Positions 48,357-57,777 of a stretch of 64,000 bases of DNA are shown piece after piece (positions within the stretch are counted from its first letter, which is position 1; the number at the start of each line of letters is the position of its first letter). The position numbers and the translations under genes are program-made. Below the pieces are notes generated by a model. It ran no database searches and was not told the DNA's origin. It saw only the letters and a program-made list of their open reading frames with translations. The DNA is from DLAJ01 sp964655525. GTDB taxonomy: Bacteria > Bacillota > Clostridia > Lachnospirales > Lachnospiraceae. The stretch covers positions 1-64,000 of the forward strand of contig CAZZNE010000005.1 in assembly GCA_964655525.1 (NCBI GenBank), read 5' to 3'.

Positions 48357-51300
48357 ATGGCAAAACAAAAGGTGTATGAACTGGCGAAAGAATTGGGCGT
48401 TCCGAGTAAAGACCTGATTACGCTATGTGAACAGAATCATATAGAGGTAAAAAGCCATATGAGTGTGATTTCGGAGGAGCAGGCAGCATTGCTTACCTCG
48501 AAAATAAGCAGGCATGCGGCGCCGGCAGGAGAAAAGCAGGATACCGTGTCCGCAGGGGAGAAAAAAGTACAAAAACCGACGGCAGCACCGGGTACCGGGG
48601 AAAAACCGGCGGCAGAGCCGACAGGAGCAGGACAGGCGGAAAAAAATACGCCTGCGGCAGAGCAGAAACGGGAGCCGGCAAAGCAGGATGTGCCGAAAAA
48701 GAAAAGTAAGATCATTATGGTGAGCAATCCCCATAATTCAAGAATGCAGGGCTCGGCGCCGGGCTTAAGAGGCATGAACGGAGGTCAGGACAGAAGAGGA
48801 AACGGTCAGGGACAGGGACGCGGCATGAACGCGCAGAGACCGGTCAATCGTCCGATCCGTCCGCTGACGCCGCCGTCACCGACTCCTTCGGTCAATATTG
48901 TTGCAAATCCGAATAAGGGGCAGGATGTAAGACGGCCTCTGAACCGGCAGGGTAGCAACAGACCGGCGGATGTGACAGAGGCGGTGGAAAACAAACCGCA
49001 GGAAATGCCGAACACAACACCTGCAGCGCAGCAGGGTATGCCGAATTCCGCAGGCGCGCAGGATAGCAGAGAGAGCAGAAGCTATCAGCAAAGACCGGGA
49101 CAGACGGACAGAGCGCCTCAGAATGGACAGGGCGCGCGCGGTCAGGGTGGTTATAACCGCGGTGAACGCGGCGATCGTGGTGCGGGAAGAACGGACGGCT
49201 TCAGAGGTCAGACGAGACAGGGAGGCTTTGGGAATGGCACAGGCGGACAGAGACCGGCTTATCGACAGGATGGCGCGCGTAACACCGATGGCGGCAGCAG
49301 AGGCGGCTATGGCAGACCTGCGCCGGGCAGGTCGGGCGGTTTCGGCGGCTCGGGCGCTCAAAGATCTTACGGCAATAACGATCGCTTTGAAAGAGGCGAT
49401 GGCGGGAAGGACGCTCGATTTGGAAGGAAGTCTCAGGGAGGAGGTTCTTCTTTTGCTCCCGAGGCGTCACTCAAGGATCAGGAAAAGCACCGCGACGAAG
49501 AAAAGCGCCGCATTGAAAAGGATAAGCGGAATAAAAAGGAGCTCATCTACGAGGAGGAGCAGGAGAACTTAAAGGGAAAGCGGGCAGGAAGATTCATCAA
49601 GCCCGAGAAGAAACAGGAGGAGCAGGAGGAGCAGATCAAGGTCATCACCCTGCCGGAATCCTTAACGATCAGAGAACTGGCGGATAAGATGAAAATGCAG
49701 CCCTCCGCGATCGTCAAGAAACTCTTTTTACAGGGAAAGATCGTGACGGTCAATCAGGAGATCAGCTACGAGCAGGCGGAGGAGATTGCGATCGAGTACG
49801 AGATCATCTGCGAGAAGGAAGAGAAGATCGACGTGATCGCCGAGCTGTTAAAGGAGGATGAGGAAAATGTCGAGGATATGACAAAGAGACCGCCGGTCAT
49901 CTGCGTCATGGGACATGTAGACCACGGAAAAACCTCTCTGCTTGACGCGATCCGTAAGACGAATGTGATCGATAAGGAGGCGGGCGGTATTACGCAGGCG
50001 ATTGGCGCCTATACGGTTACCATCAATGAAGAAAAGATCACGTTTTTGGATACACCGGGTCATGAGGCGTTTACCGCCATGCGTATGCGCGGCGCGAACG
50101 CAACAGATATCGCGGTGCTGGTCGTCGCTGCGGATGACGGCGTGATGCCGCAGACGGTCGAGGCGATCAACCATGCGAAAGCAGCGGGCATTGAGATCAT
50201 CGTAGCGGTGAACAAAATGGATAAACCCAATGCGAATATGGATCGTGTAAAACAGGAGCTGACCGAGCATGAATTGATCCCTGTTGACTGGGGCGGTTCA
50301 ACCGAATTTGTTCCGGTATCGGCAAAGACGGGAATGGGAATCTCCGATTTGTTGGAAACCATTCTTCTGACGGCGGATATTCTGGAGCTGAAGGCGAATG
50401 TGAACAGACGTGCGCGCGGTCTTGTCATTGAGGCGGAGCTGGATAAGGGACGCGGTCCCGTGGCGACCGTACTTGTGCAGAAGGGAACGCTTCAGGTCGG
50501 AGATTATATCTCGGCGGGCGCATCCAGCGGTAAGGTACGTGCCATGATCGACGATAAGGGCCGCAGAGTCAAAGAAGCGACTCCGTCCACGCCGGTAGAG
50601 ATTTTGGGATTAAATGACGTGCCGAACGCGGGAGAGATCTTTATTGCGCATGCCAATGATAAGGAGGCAAAAAATTTTGCCGAGACATTCGTTGCGCAGA
50701 ATAAAGAGAAGCTTTTGGAAGACACGAAAGCAAAGATGTCGCTTGACGATCTGTTTAACCAGATTCAGGCGGGTAATCTGAAAGAATTAAATATTATCAT
50801 CAAAGCAGATGTACAGGGAAGCGTGGAGGCGGTGAAGCAAAGTCTCTTAAAGCTTTCCAACGAGGAGGTTGTCGTCAAGATCATCCATGGCGGTGTCGGC
50901 GCGATCAACGAGTCCGATGTCAGTCTGGCGAGTGCATCCTCCGCGATCATCATCGGCTTTAACGTACGTCCCGATGTGCAGGCGAAAGCGAGTGCGGAGC
51001 GCGAGGGCGTTGACATCCGTCTCTACAAAGTCATCTATCAGGCGATCGAGGATGTCGAGGCGGCAATGAAGGGGATGTTGGATCCCGTATATGAGGAAAA
51101 GATTATCGGTCATGCCGAGGTGCGCCAGATCTTTAAGGCATCCGCGATCGGTAATATCGCAGGCTCGTATGTCATGGACGGTTCCTTCCAGCGCGGATGT
51201 AAGATCCGTATCACGAGAGAGGGCGAGCAGATTTATGAAGGTGAGCTTGCTTCCCTGAAGCGCTTTAAGGATGATGTGAAGGAAGTAAAAGAAGGCTATG

Positions 51301-51389
51301 AATGCGGTCTGGTATTTGAGGGCTTTGACCAAATGAAAGAGCTGGATATGGTAGAGGCATATATCATGGTAGAGGTTCCCAGAGAGTGA
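48357..51389 (+). CDS. infB: Translation initiation factor IF-2
   Basis: IF-2 is the GTPase that brings initiator tRNA to the ribosome. It has an IF2_N domain (MAKQKVYELAKELGVPS), a very long disordered Gly/Arg/Gln-rich linker (about 50-430), a second IF2_N region (SLTIRELADKMKMQPSAI), then the G domain with GHVDHGKT at 519-526, DTPGHEAF and NKMD, and the usual C-terminal domains. At ~1010 residues it is longer than most, because of the linker with its RGG-type repeats. The ATG at 48357 is chosen because GGAGG sits 8 nt upstream; 48273 lies inside ylxQ. Confidence 0.97.
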   Translation: MAKQKVYELAKELGVPSKDLITLCEQNHIEVKSHMSVISEEQAALLTSKISRHAAPAGEKQDTVSAGEKKVQKPTAAPGTGEKPAAEPTGAGQAEKNTPAAEQKREPAKQDVPKKKSKIIMVSNPHNSRMQGSAPGLRGMNGGQDRRGNGQGQGRGMNAQRPVNRPIRPLTPPSPTPSVNIVANPNKGQDVRRPLNRQGSNRPADVTEAVENKPQEMPNTTPAAQQGMPNSAGAQDSRESRSYQQRPGQTDRAPQNGQGARGQGGYNRGERGDRGAGRTDGFRGQTRQGGFGNGTGGQRPAYRQDGARNTDGGSRGGYGRPAPGRSGGFGGSGAQRSYGNNDRFERGDGGKDARFGRKSQGGGSSFAPEASLKDQEKHRDEEKRRIEKDKRNKKELIYEEEQENLKGKRAGRFIKPEKKQEEQEEQIKVITLPESLTIRELADKMKMQPSAIVKKLFLQGKIVTVNQEISYEQAEEIAIEYEIICEKEEKIDVIAELLKEDEENVEDMTKRPPVICVMGHVDHGKTSLLDAIRKTNVIDKEAGGITQAIGAYTVTINEEKITFLDTPGHEAFTAMRMRGANATDIAVLVVAADDGVMPQTVEAINHAKAAGIEIIVAVNKMDKPNANMDRVKQELTEHELIPVDWGGSTEFVPVSAKTGMGISDLLETILLTADILELKANVNRRARGLVIEAELDKGRGPVATVLVQKGTLQVGDYISAGASSGKVRAMIDDKGRRVKEATPSTPVEILGLNDVPNAGEIFIAHANDKEAKNFAETFVAQNKEKLLEDTKAKMSLDDLFNQIQAGNLKELNIIIKADVQGSVEAVKQSLLKLSNEEVVVKIIHGGVGAINESDVSLASASSAIIIGFNVRPDVQAKASAEREGVDIRLYKVIYQAIEDVEAAMKGMLDPVYEEKIIGHAEVRQIFKASAIGNIAGSYVMDGSFQRGCKIRITREGEQIYEGELASLKRFKDDVKEVKEGYECGLVFEGFDQMKELDMVEAYIMVEVPRE

Positions 51390-51400
51390 GAGGAAAGAGA

Positions 51401-51431
51401 AAAAAGACTTCCGTTACGGCGGAAGTCTTTT
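51401..51431 (+). terminator. Hairpin between infB and rbfA
   Basis: AAAAGACTTCCG (51402-51413) pairs perfectly with CGGAAGTCTTTT (51420-51431) around a 6-nt loop. It lies inside an otherwise compact operon, so it may reduce read-through or mark an mRNA processing boundary. Confidence 0.65.
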
Positions 51432-51481
51432 GGAATCCCAAGTTCACGGACCGTTGTAACATGGAGGATTGTTTGTAAGGT

Positions 51482-51940
51482 ATGAGAAAGAACAGTATCA
51501 AGAGCACAAGAATCAACGGAGAGGTGCGGCGCGTGCTTGCCGAGATTATCCGATCGGAGATCAAGGATCCGCGCATTCCGCAGATGACGTCCGTTGTTGC
51601 GGTGGAGGTCGCACCCGACTTAAAGACCTGTAAGGCATGGGTCAGCGTGTTGGGGGACGAGGAGACGGCGAAGAACGCACTTACGGGGCTGCGCAGCGCG
51701 GAGGGGTATATCCGCAGTCAGCTTGCAAGACAGATGAATCTGCGCAATACGCCTGAAATCCGTTTTATCATGGACCAGTCGATCGCATACGGCGTAAAAA
51801 TGTCGAAAATGATAGACGAGGTAAATAAAGAGGCTTCCGGAGAAAACGGAGCGTCAGACGAGGACAGCGATAAGGGATCGTCCGATCAGGACGGAGCGAT
51901 CGATGATAACGGGGAATCATCGGAGCAGAGTGAGGAGTAA
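51482..51940 (+). CDS. rbfA: 30S ribosome-binding factor RbfA
   Basis: RbfA assists late 30S assembly. Visible are RINGEVRRVLAEIIRSEIKDPRI, TSVVAVEVAPDLKTCKAWVSV and LRNTPEIRFIMDQSI. A 40-residue acidic Ser/Asp/Glu tail ends the protein and is longer than usual. It follows infB after the hairpin. Confidence 0.95.
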   Translation: MRKNSIKSTRINGEVRRVLAEIIRSEIKDPRIPQMTSVVAVEVAPDLKTCKAWVSVLGDEETAKNALTGLRSAEGYIRSQLARQMNLRNTPEIRFIMDQSIAYGVKMSKMIDEVNKEASGENGASDEDSDKGSSDQDGAIDDNGESSEQSEE

Positions 51941-51947
51941 GGATCAT

Positions 51948-52901
51948 ATGGGGCGTTTAGAATTATCTAAGATATGTGATACAGCGGAAAGCATCGGCAT
52001 CGGCGGTCATGTTCGTCCGGACGGCGACTGTGTCGGCGCTTGTTTGGCATGCTATCTTTTTATGAAAAAAAAGTACCCGAATAAGCGGGTCGAGCTTTTT
52101 TTGGAAAAACCGGCGGATATCTTTCGGTGTATCAGTGGCTTTGACGAGATCAACAACGAGTTTCCGGAGCGTGAGCCGTTCGATGTGTTTTTGGCATTAG
52201 ACTGCACAACCGACCGGCTTGGCGATGCCGGGCGTTATTTTCAGGCGGCAAAGCATACGGTGAATATCGACCATCATATCAGCAATGCAAACGGCTGCGG
52301 TATGGACAATGTGATCGACGTCGAAGCAAGTTCCACGTCGGAGCTGGTGTATGAACTGATCGGAAAAGATAACATGGATGCCGAGATCGCAAAGGCGGTT
52401 TATATCGGTATCATTCATGATACGGGAGTGCTTCATTATTCCTGCACGTCGCCAAAGACGCTTCGCATTGCGGCGGATCTGATCGAATACGGTTTTGATT
52501 TTCCGAAGATCATTGACGAGACCTTTTATGAAAAGACCTATGTGCAGAATCAGATCTTAGGCAGGGCGGTATTGGAGAGCTTTTTGTTTATGGATGGGCG
52601 CTGCATTGCCAGCGGAGTCAGCCGAAAGACCATGGAATTTTACGGCGCGGAACCGAAGGATTTAGACGGTATCGTCAATCAGCTGCGCATCACAAAGGGC
52701 GTTGAGGTCGCTATTTTCTTATATGAAACGGATACGCTTACGTATAAGGTCAGTCTCCGTTCCTGCGGGACGGTGGATGTTGCCAAAGTTGCTGCGTACT
52801 TTGGCGGCGGCGGGCATGTGCGGGCGGCAGGCTGCACGATGACGGGAACGTTTCATGATGTGATCAATAACCTTTCGGGGCAGATCGCAAAGCAGCTGTG
52901 A
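51948..52901 (+). CDS. nrnA: DHH/DHHA1 phosphoesterase, NrnA-like oligoribonuclease
   Basis: This family degrades nanoRNA and pAp, and some members cleave the cyclic-di-GMP product pGpG. DHH motifs are visible: GHVRPDGDCVGA, LALDCTTDRLGD, VNIDHHISN, GIIHDTGVLHYS. The DHHA1 domain ends in GGGGHVRAAGC. The start at 51948 falls just after rbfA; an ORF extension to 51903 lies within rbfA. Its position in the rbfA-nrnA-truB order is normal for Firmicutes. Confidence 0.93.
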   Translation: MGRLELSKICDTAESIGIGGHVRPDGDCVGACLACYLFMKKKYPNKRVELFLEKPADIFRCISGFDEINNEFPEREPFDVFLALDCTTDRLGDAGRYFQAAKHTVNIDHHISNANGCGMDNVIDVEASSTSELVYELIGKDNMDAEIAKAVYIGIIHDTGVLHYSCTSPKTLRIAADLIEYGFDFPKIIDETFYEKTYVQNQILGRAVLESFLFMDGRCIASGVSRKTMEFYGAEPKDLDGIVNQLRITKGVEVAIFLYETDTLTYKVSLRSCGTVDVAKVAAYFGGGGHVRAAGCTMTGTFHDVINNLSGQIAKQL

Positions 52902-52965
52902 GAGATAGTGGCGGGACGCACGCATTTTGCAATGATGCGGGAGTTGCATAAAAAGGAGAGCGCGC

Positions 52966-53925
52966 ATGGACGGCATCATCAATGTATATAAGGAAAAAGG
53001 ATTTACCTCCTTTGACGTGGTCGCCAAGCTGCGCGGCATCCTGAAGATCAAAAAAATAGGACATACGGGCACGCTGGATCCGGATGCGGAGGGCGTGCTC
53101 CCTGTCTGTATTGGCAGCGCGACAAAGCTCTGCGATATGCTGACGGATAAGTCCAAGGAATATAGGGCAGTCATGCGCCTTGGCGTTGTGACGGATACGC
53201 AGGATATGACAGGAGAAGTGCTGCGGACGGGAAAGGTGCCGGAGGATGAGGCGCGCATCAGGCAGGCAGCATTATCTTTTGTCGGAGAATATGACCAGAT
53301 GCCGCCGATGTATTCGGCGTTAAAGGTGAACGGGCAGAAACTCTGCGATCTGGCAAGGCAGGGAAAAGTGGTTGAGCGGGCAAAAAGGTGGGTAACGATT
53401 TATGAGCTTGCGATCACGCAGATGGAGCTGCCGCTCGTGACCATGCATGTGCATTGCTCGAAGGGCACCTATATCCGAACGCTTTGTCAGGACATCGGAG
53501 AAAAGCTTGGCTGCGGCGGATGCATGCAGAGCCTGGTGCGTACGCGGGTTTCGGAATTTACGCTGGATAGGGCAAATACCCTGGCGCAGATTGAGCGATT
53601 TCGCGATGAGGGCAGGCTGGACGAGCTGATCCTGCCTGTGGAGACGGTGTTTTCATCGCTTGTGCCCATGCGGGTGGAAGCAGGGGCGCAGCGCTTTCTG
53701 GATAATGGAAACCCGGTCAGGGTAGAGCGGACTGCGCGGATGACGGAGCGTATGACAGAATGTGGGGCGGAGCAGATCGGGCGTACGGATCACGGTCGTT
53801 TGACAGACGGGCAGCAGGTGCGGATGTATCACAGTGACGGACGATTTTGCGGCGTGTATGCGTATCATGAGCAGGATCGCATGCTGAAACCGGTGAAGAT
53901 TTTTTCTTTGGGAAAACCGCGCTGA
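52966..53925 (+). CDS. truB: tRNA pseudouridine(55) synthase TruB
   Basis: TruB makes pseudouridine 55 in the tRNA T-loop. The catalytic Asp38 is in HTGTLDPDA; GVLPVCIGSATKL, YRAVMRLG, GEYDQMPPMYSALKVNGQ (as GEYDQMPPMYSALKVNG) and KGTYIRTL follow. A PUA-like C-terminal region completes the protein. GGAGAGCGCGC lies before the ATG. Confidence 0.96.
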   Translation: MDGIINVYKEKGFTSFDVVAKLRGILKIKKIGHTGTLDPDAEGVLPVCIGSATKLCDMLTDKSKEYRAVMRLGVVTDTQDMTGEVLRTGKVPEDEARIRQAALSFVGEYDQMPPMYSALKVNGQKLCDLARQGKVVERAKRWVTIYELAITQMELPLVTMHVHCSKGTYIRTLCQDIGEKLGCGGCMQSLVRTRVSEFTLDRANTLAQIERFRDEGRLDELILPVETVFSSLVPMRVEAGAQRFLDNGNPVRVERTARMTERMTECGAEQIGRTDHGRLTDGQQVRMYHSDGRFCGVYAYHEQDRMLKPVKIFSLGKPR

Positions 53926-53949
53926 GCAGGAAAGGGCAGGTTGATCAAC

Positions 53950-54873
53950 ATGAACATCATTACGGATACCCAATTTCATATGGGAGAGCCAAGCTGCGTG
54001 GCAATCGGTAAATTCGACGGTGTCCATGTAGGACACAGAAAGCTGTTAGAGTATGTGCTGTCGACAAAGGAAGACGGGCTTGCCGCAGTCGTCTTTACGT
54101 TCCATCCGAGTCCGAACGTTCTGTTCACAGGGGAAAAGCAGGAGGAATTAACAACGCCTGCGGAAAAACGGGCGCTGTTTGCACAGATGGGAATCGATGT
54201 GCTTTGGGAATTTCCGATGAACCGCCGGACGGCGGCGATGGCGCCGACTGCATTTATTGAACAGGTGCTTGTCGGGCAGCTCAAAGCAAAGGTTGTGGCA
54301 GCAGGAGCGGATGTTTCGTTTGGACATAAGGGCGCGGGAGATATGGAGCTTTTGAAACGCTATGCGAGAATCTACGGATTTGAGGTGGTGGAGATTGAAA
54401 AAGTGTGTGTCGGCGGCGTGCCGGTCGGCTCGACGCAGGTGCGGGGCGAAGTGCGCGCCGGACATATGGAGCAGGCGGAAAAGCTGCTCGGTCGTCCCTA
54501 TACGTTTCGCGGAACAGTCTGTCACGGCAGGAGCCTCGGAAAGACGCTTGATATGCCGACAGTCAATCTGATTCCCGAGGAGGGGAAATTATTTCCGCCG
54601 TTCGGCGTTTATTTTTCCCGTGTCAGGATTGGCGATCAGATATACCGCGGTATTACCAATATCGGCAGAAAACCGACGGTCGGGGATAAGGAATCGGTCG
54701 GTGTGGAAACCTATATTTATGATTTTGAAGAAGAAATATACGGGAGCAGCATTGAGGTGCAGTTGTTGTCCTATAAGCGGCCGGAACAGCGCTTTGAGAG
54801 TCTGGAAGCATTAAAAGAGCAGCTTGCGGCAGACCGGAGGGACGGGCTTGCATTTTTCTGCAATATCCCTTAA
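53950..54873 (+). CDS. ribF: Bifunctional riboflavin kinase/FAD synthetase
   Basis: RibF phosphorylates riboflavin and adenylates FMN. The nucleotidyltransferase part shows CVAIGKFDGVHVGHRKLL and STQVRGEVRAG; the kinase part shows GKTLDMPTVNLI and RGITNIGRKPTVG. The ATG at 53950 is preferred over TTG at 53941. It closes the translation operon next to truB, the usual place. Confidence 0.96.
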   Translation: MNIITDTQFHMGEPSCVAIGKFDGVHVGHRKLLEYVLSTKEDGLAAVVFTFHPSPNVLFTGEKQEELTTPAEKRALFAQMGIDVLWEFPMNRRTAAMAPTAFIEQVLVGQLKAKVVAAGADVSFGHKGAGDMELLKRYARIYGFEVVEIEKVCVGGVPVGSTQVRGEVRAGHMEQAEKLLGRPYTFRGTVCHGRSLGKTLDMPTVNLIPEEGKLFPPFGVYFSRVRIGDQIYRGITNIGRKPTVGDKESVGVETYIYDFEEEIYGSSIEVQLLSYKRPEQRFESLEALKEQLAADRRDGLAFFCNIP

Positions 54874-54990
54874 TATAGGTAAAGGAACGATTTAGTAAGC
54901 GGTTCGTAGCGGGTGCCTGTTGCAGCAATCCGTTGCGCAAGGATGTAACGGAAGCACGTTGCAGACAGTAAAATACGAGGGATTCAACGA

Positions 54991-56628
54991 ATGAGCGCAG
55001 GTACTTTGTTAGCTTTGGCAGGTGGACTTGGACTTTTTCTACTTGGCATGCGTCTGATGAGCGAGGGAATTGAGAAGGCAGCGGGAGCGAAGCTGCGTTC
55101 TATTTTAGAATTTTTTACAACAAATCGTCTGACAGGCATGCTTGTCGGAGTCATTTTTACGGGAATCATACAGTCGTCCTCTGCGTGTACCGTGATGGTA
55201 GTCAGCTTTGTCAACGCGGGACTTATGAACCTCTATCAGGCAGCGGGAGTGATTTTCGGAGCCAATATCGGTACGACGGTCACATCGCAGCTTGTTTCTT
55301 TTAACCTGTCGGAAATCGCACCGCTGTTTCTTCTGGTCGGCGTTCTTCTTCTCATGTTTTCCAAAAACCGGAATATCACGAAGTTCGCCGAGATCATTGT
55401 CGGCTTCGGCGTGCTTTTTTTAGGGCTGAATAATATGTCAGTGGCGATGAGCGGATTAAAAGAGAATCCGCATATCGTGGAACTGTTCGGGTCTCTGACC
55501 AATCCGTTTTTGGCTGTTTTACTGGGAACGGTGTTAACGGCAGTGATCCAAAGCTCCTCCGTGACGGTCAGCATCATGCTGCTGATGGCGAATCAGGGGC
55601 TTCTTGAATTGTCGATCTGTATGTATATCATTCTTGGATGTAATATCGGTGCCTGCACATCGGCGCTCTTAACTTCCATGACGGGAAATAAGGACGCGAA
55701 GCGTGCGGCGATGATCCACTTTTTATTTAACGTGATCGGCACGGTTTTGATGTTTATCGTGCTGCAGGTTGCATTAGAGCCGATCATGGATGCGATTTTT
55801 GCGATCTCCGGCAATGCGGGACGCTTTGTGGCAAATACGCATACGCTGTTTAAGGTCGTGCAGGTATTGGTGCTTCTGCCGTTTTCCGATTTGATCGTGA
55901 AGCTGACGTATCTGATCATTCCGGGCACGGACAGAAAAGTGGACGACAGGGAGAATTATCAGTTAAAATATATCGGCGATCATACGGTATTTAATCCGGC
56001 GACTGCCGTGGTCGGTGCAACAAAGGAGCTAGAGCGTATGGTATCCTTGGCGGACGAGAATTTAAACCGCGCCATGAATGCGCTTATCACACTGGATAAA
56101 GAGGATATTGACAAAGTGTATGAGGTGGAAAAGAATATCAATTTCTTAAACCATGCCATTACGGATTATCTTGTCAAGATCAATCAGACCACGCTGCCGA
56201 TCGAGGACCGCAAAAACATCGGCGCGCTTTTTCATGTGGTCAACGACATTGAACGCATCGGAGATCATGCCGAGAATGTGGCGGATGCGGCGGTGCAGAG
56301 AATGGAGACCGGTGTGACCTTCAGCAAGAGTGCACAGCGTGAAATGGGCGAGATGCTCAACATGGTGAATACGCTCGTCCGGTTTTCCGTTGAGATGTTT
56401 TCCACGGGTGAGGAAGAACACTTAGAGGATATTCTGCATTTAGAGGATGCCGTCGATGAAAAAGAGCGCGAATTGCAGCGGCTTCATGTGGAGCGCCTGA
56501 CGCGCAACGAGTGTACGCCTGAGGCGGGCATGATCTTTTCCGATATTATCTCCGGGTTGGAGCGTGTGGCGGATCACGCAACGAATATTGCGTTTTCCGT
56601 CTTGAACAGTGAGCCGGAGGGGGTATAA
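54991..56628 (+). CDS. Na/Pi cotransporter family protein with PhoU-like domain
   Basis: The 545-residue protein has two inverted Na/Pi cotransporter repeats with the QSSSA motif (GIIQSSSACTVMVVSFVNAG and AVIQSSSVTVSIMLL), GANIGTTVTSQ and GCNIGACTSALL. About ten hydrophobic segments fall before residue 330. A cytoplasmic PhoU-like helical domain follows (about 345-540, VVNDIERIGDHAENVADAA and ISGLERVADHATNIAF). It probably imports phosphate or a related anion with sodium. The 110-nt gap before it carries no recognised terminator. Confidence 0.93.
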   Translation: MSAGTLLALAGGLGLFLLGMRLMSEGIEKAAGAKLRSILEFFTTNRLTGMLVGVIFTGIIQSSSACTVMVVSFVNAGLMNLYQAAGVIFGANIGTTVTSQLVSFNLSEIAPLFLLVGVLLLMFSKNRNITKFAEIIVGFGVLFLGLNNMSVAMSGLKENPHIVELFGSLTNPFLAVLLGTVLTAVIQSSSVTVSIMLLMANQGLLELSICMYIILGCNIGACTSALLTSMTGNKDAKRAAMIHFLFNVIGTVLMFIVLQVALEPIMDAIFAISGNAGRFVANTHTLFKVVQVLVLLPFSDLIVKLTYLIIPGTDRKVDDRENYQLKYIGDHTVFNPATAVVGATKELERMVSLADENLNRAMNALITLDKEDIDKVYEVEKNINFLNHAITDYLVKINQTTLPIEDRKNIGALFHVVNDIERIGDHAENVADAAVQRMETGVTFSKSAQREMGEMLNMVNTLVRFSVEMFSTGEEEHLEDILHLEDAVDEKERELQRLHVERLTRNECTPEAGMIFSDIISGLERVADHATNIAFSVLNSEPEGV

Positions 56629-56706
56629 AGGAGCAAATAAAAAAGCAAATAATAAAGCAAATAATAAAGAGAAGTATACGGCAAAAAATAATCCGGAAAA
56701 AAATAC

Positions 56707-56735
56707 TTGCATCGGCAAATGACAGGTGCTATAGT
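56707..56735 (+). promoter_or_regulatory. Promoter of the coiled-coil repeat gene
   Basis: TTGCAT (56707-56712) and TATAGT (56730-56735) are separated by 17 nt, with an extended -10 TGC. Confidence 0.55.
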
Positions 56736-56884
56736 CTTCTTATATCATTCATTTCGCACAGGCTATAATGGCAATGTGCACATTTCATGGCTTCTCGCCA
56801 AACAAATTCAACAAATCAAAAAAGAAAAGTGCGGGCAGAAAGGCAGAGCGGTGCTTCTTCTGTGCGGAAAAGGAGGAAAACAAT

Positions 56885-57624
56885 ATGACAAACGCCGAAA
56901 GATTTGAACTCATTTTATCGGAATTACGAGGGGTGAAAAGTGAAATGGGGGACATGAAAAGTGAAATAGGGGACATGAAAAGTGAAATNNNNNNNNNNNN
57001 NNNNNNNNNNNNNNNNNNNNNNNNNNNNNNNNNNNNNNNNNNNNNNNNNNNNNNNNNNNNNNNNNNNNNNNNNNNNNNNNNNNNNNNNTGAAAAGTGAAA
57101 TGGGGGACATGAAAAGTGAAATAGGGGACATGAAAAGTGAAATAGGGGAATTGAAGTGTGAAGTAGAGGGATTGAAATATGAAGTAGGGGATTTGAAATA
57201 TGAAGTGGGAGAATTAAAAAGTGAAGTAGTAAAATTGGACAACAGGGTAGGAAAGTTGGAAGTGGAAGTAGGAGGATTGGGGAACAAAGTAGGAAAATTA
57301 GAAGTGGAAGTAGGAGAATTGGGGAACAGGGTAGAAAGATTAGAAACGAATGTAGAAGGATTGAAAGACCATGTTCAGAAACTAGACCAGCACGTGATCA
57401 AACTTGACCAGCGCGTGAACAAACTAGACCGGAATGTGATCGGAATCAACTTGACCATCGAGAATGAGATTCGCCCCAATATACAAAGGATTGCGGAAGG
57501 TCATTTGAACTTAGTGAGAAATCTACAGGATGCGATGAAAGCCGGAAAGGAGATGGAAATGACGGCAATCAGGGTTGGTGTATTGGAAACGGATGTTCGG
57601 GATATAAAAAAGAAGCTTGCGTAA
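56885..57624 (+). CDS. Coiled-coil protein with perfect heptad (21-bp) repeats, interrupted by an assembly gap
   Basis: The product starts MTNAERFELILSELRG and then repeats the heptad MKSE[MI]GD. After the gap the same heptad continues, grading into GLKYEVGD, VGKLEVEVG.LGNK and VQKLDQHVIKLDQRV, then a non-repetitive C-terminal helix ending RDIKKKLA. The whole chain should be one long parallel coiled coil, with no membrane segment or signal peptide. The reading frames on the two sides of the N block differ, but the block is exactly 100 N and so has no meaningful length. GGAGG lies upstream of the ATG. Function is unknown; the motif resembles phage or motility coiled-coil linkers only in general form. 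Confidence 0.7.
56989..57088. other. Assembly gap of 100 N
   Basis: Exactly 100 undetermined bases sit inside the 21-bp tandem repeat, the usual placeholder for a gap of unknown size. The flanking repeats explain why assembly failed. Confidence 0.95.
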
Positions 57625-57742
57625 TCAGGATGAAGATTCTGTAATGCGCTCTGCCGCAACAGTCTTTTTTACCAATTATAGGCGACAAAAATTGTGAAAT
57701 GATACAAAATTCACATAAAAAATATAAAAATTTTCAAAAATA

Positions 57743-57771
57743 TTGGCATATTCGTGTAAAGGGTGTATAAT
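57743..57771 (+). promoter_or_regulatory. Strong sigma-A promoter of pilA
   Basis: TTGGCA (57743-57748) and a consensus TATAAT (57766-57771) are 17 nt apart. The start site would be near 57778, leaving a ~200-nt untranslated leader. The interval 57625-57742 otherwise holds only AT-rich sequence. Confidence 0.8.
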
Positions 57772-57777
57772 GAAAAG

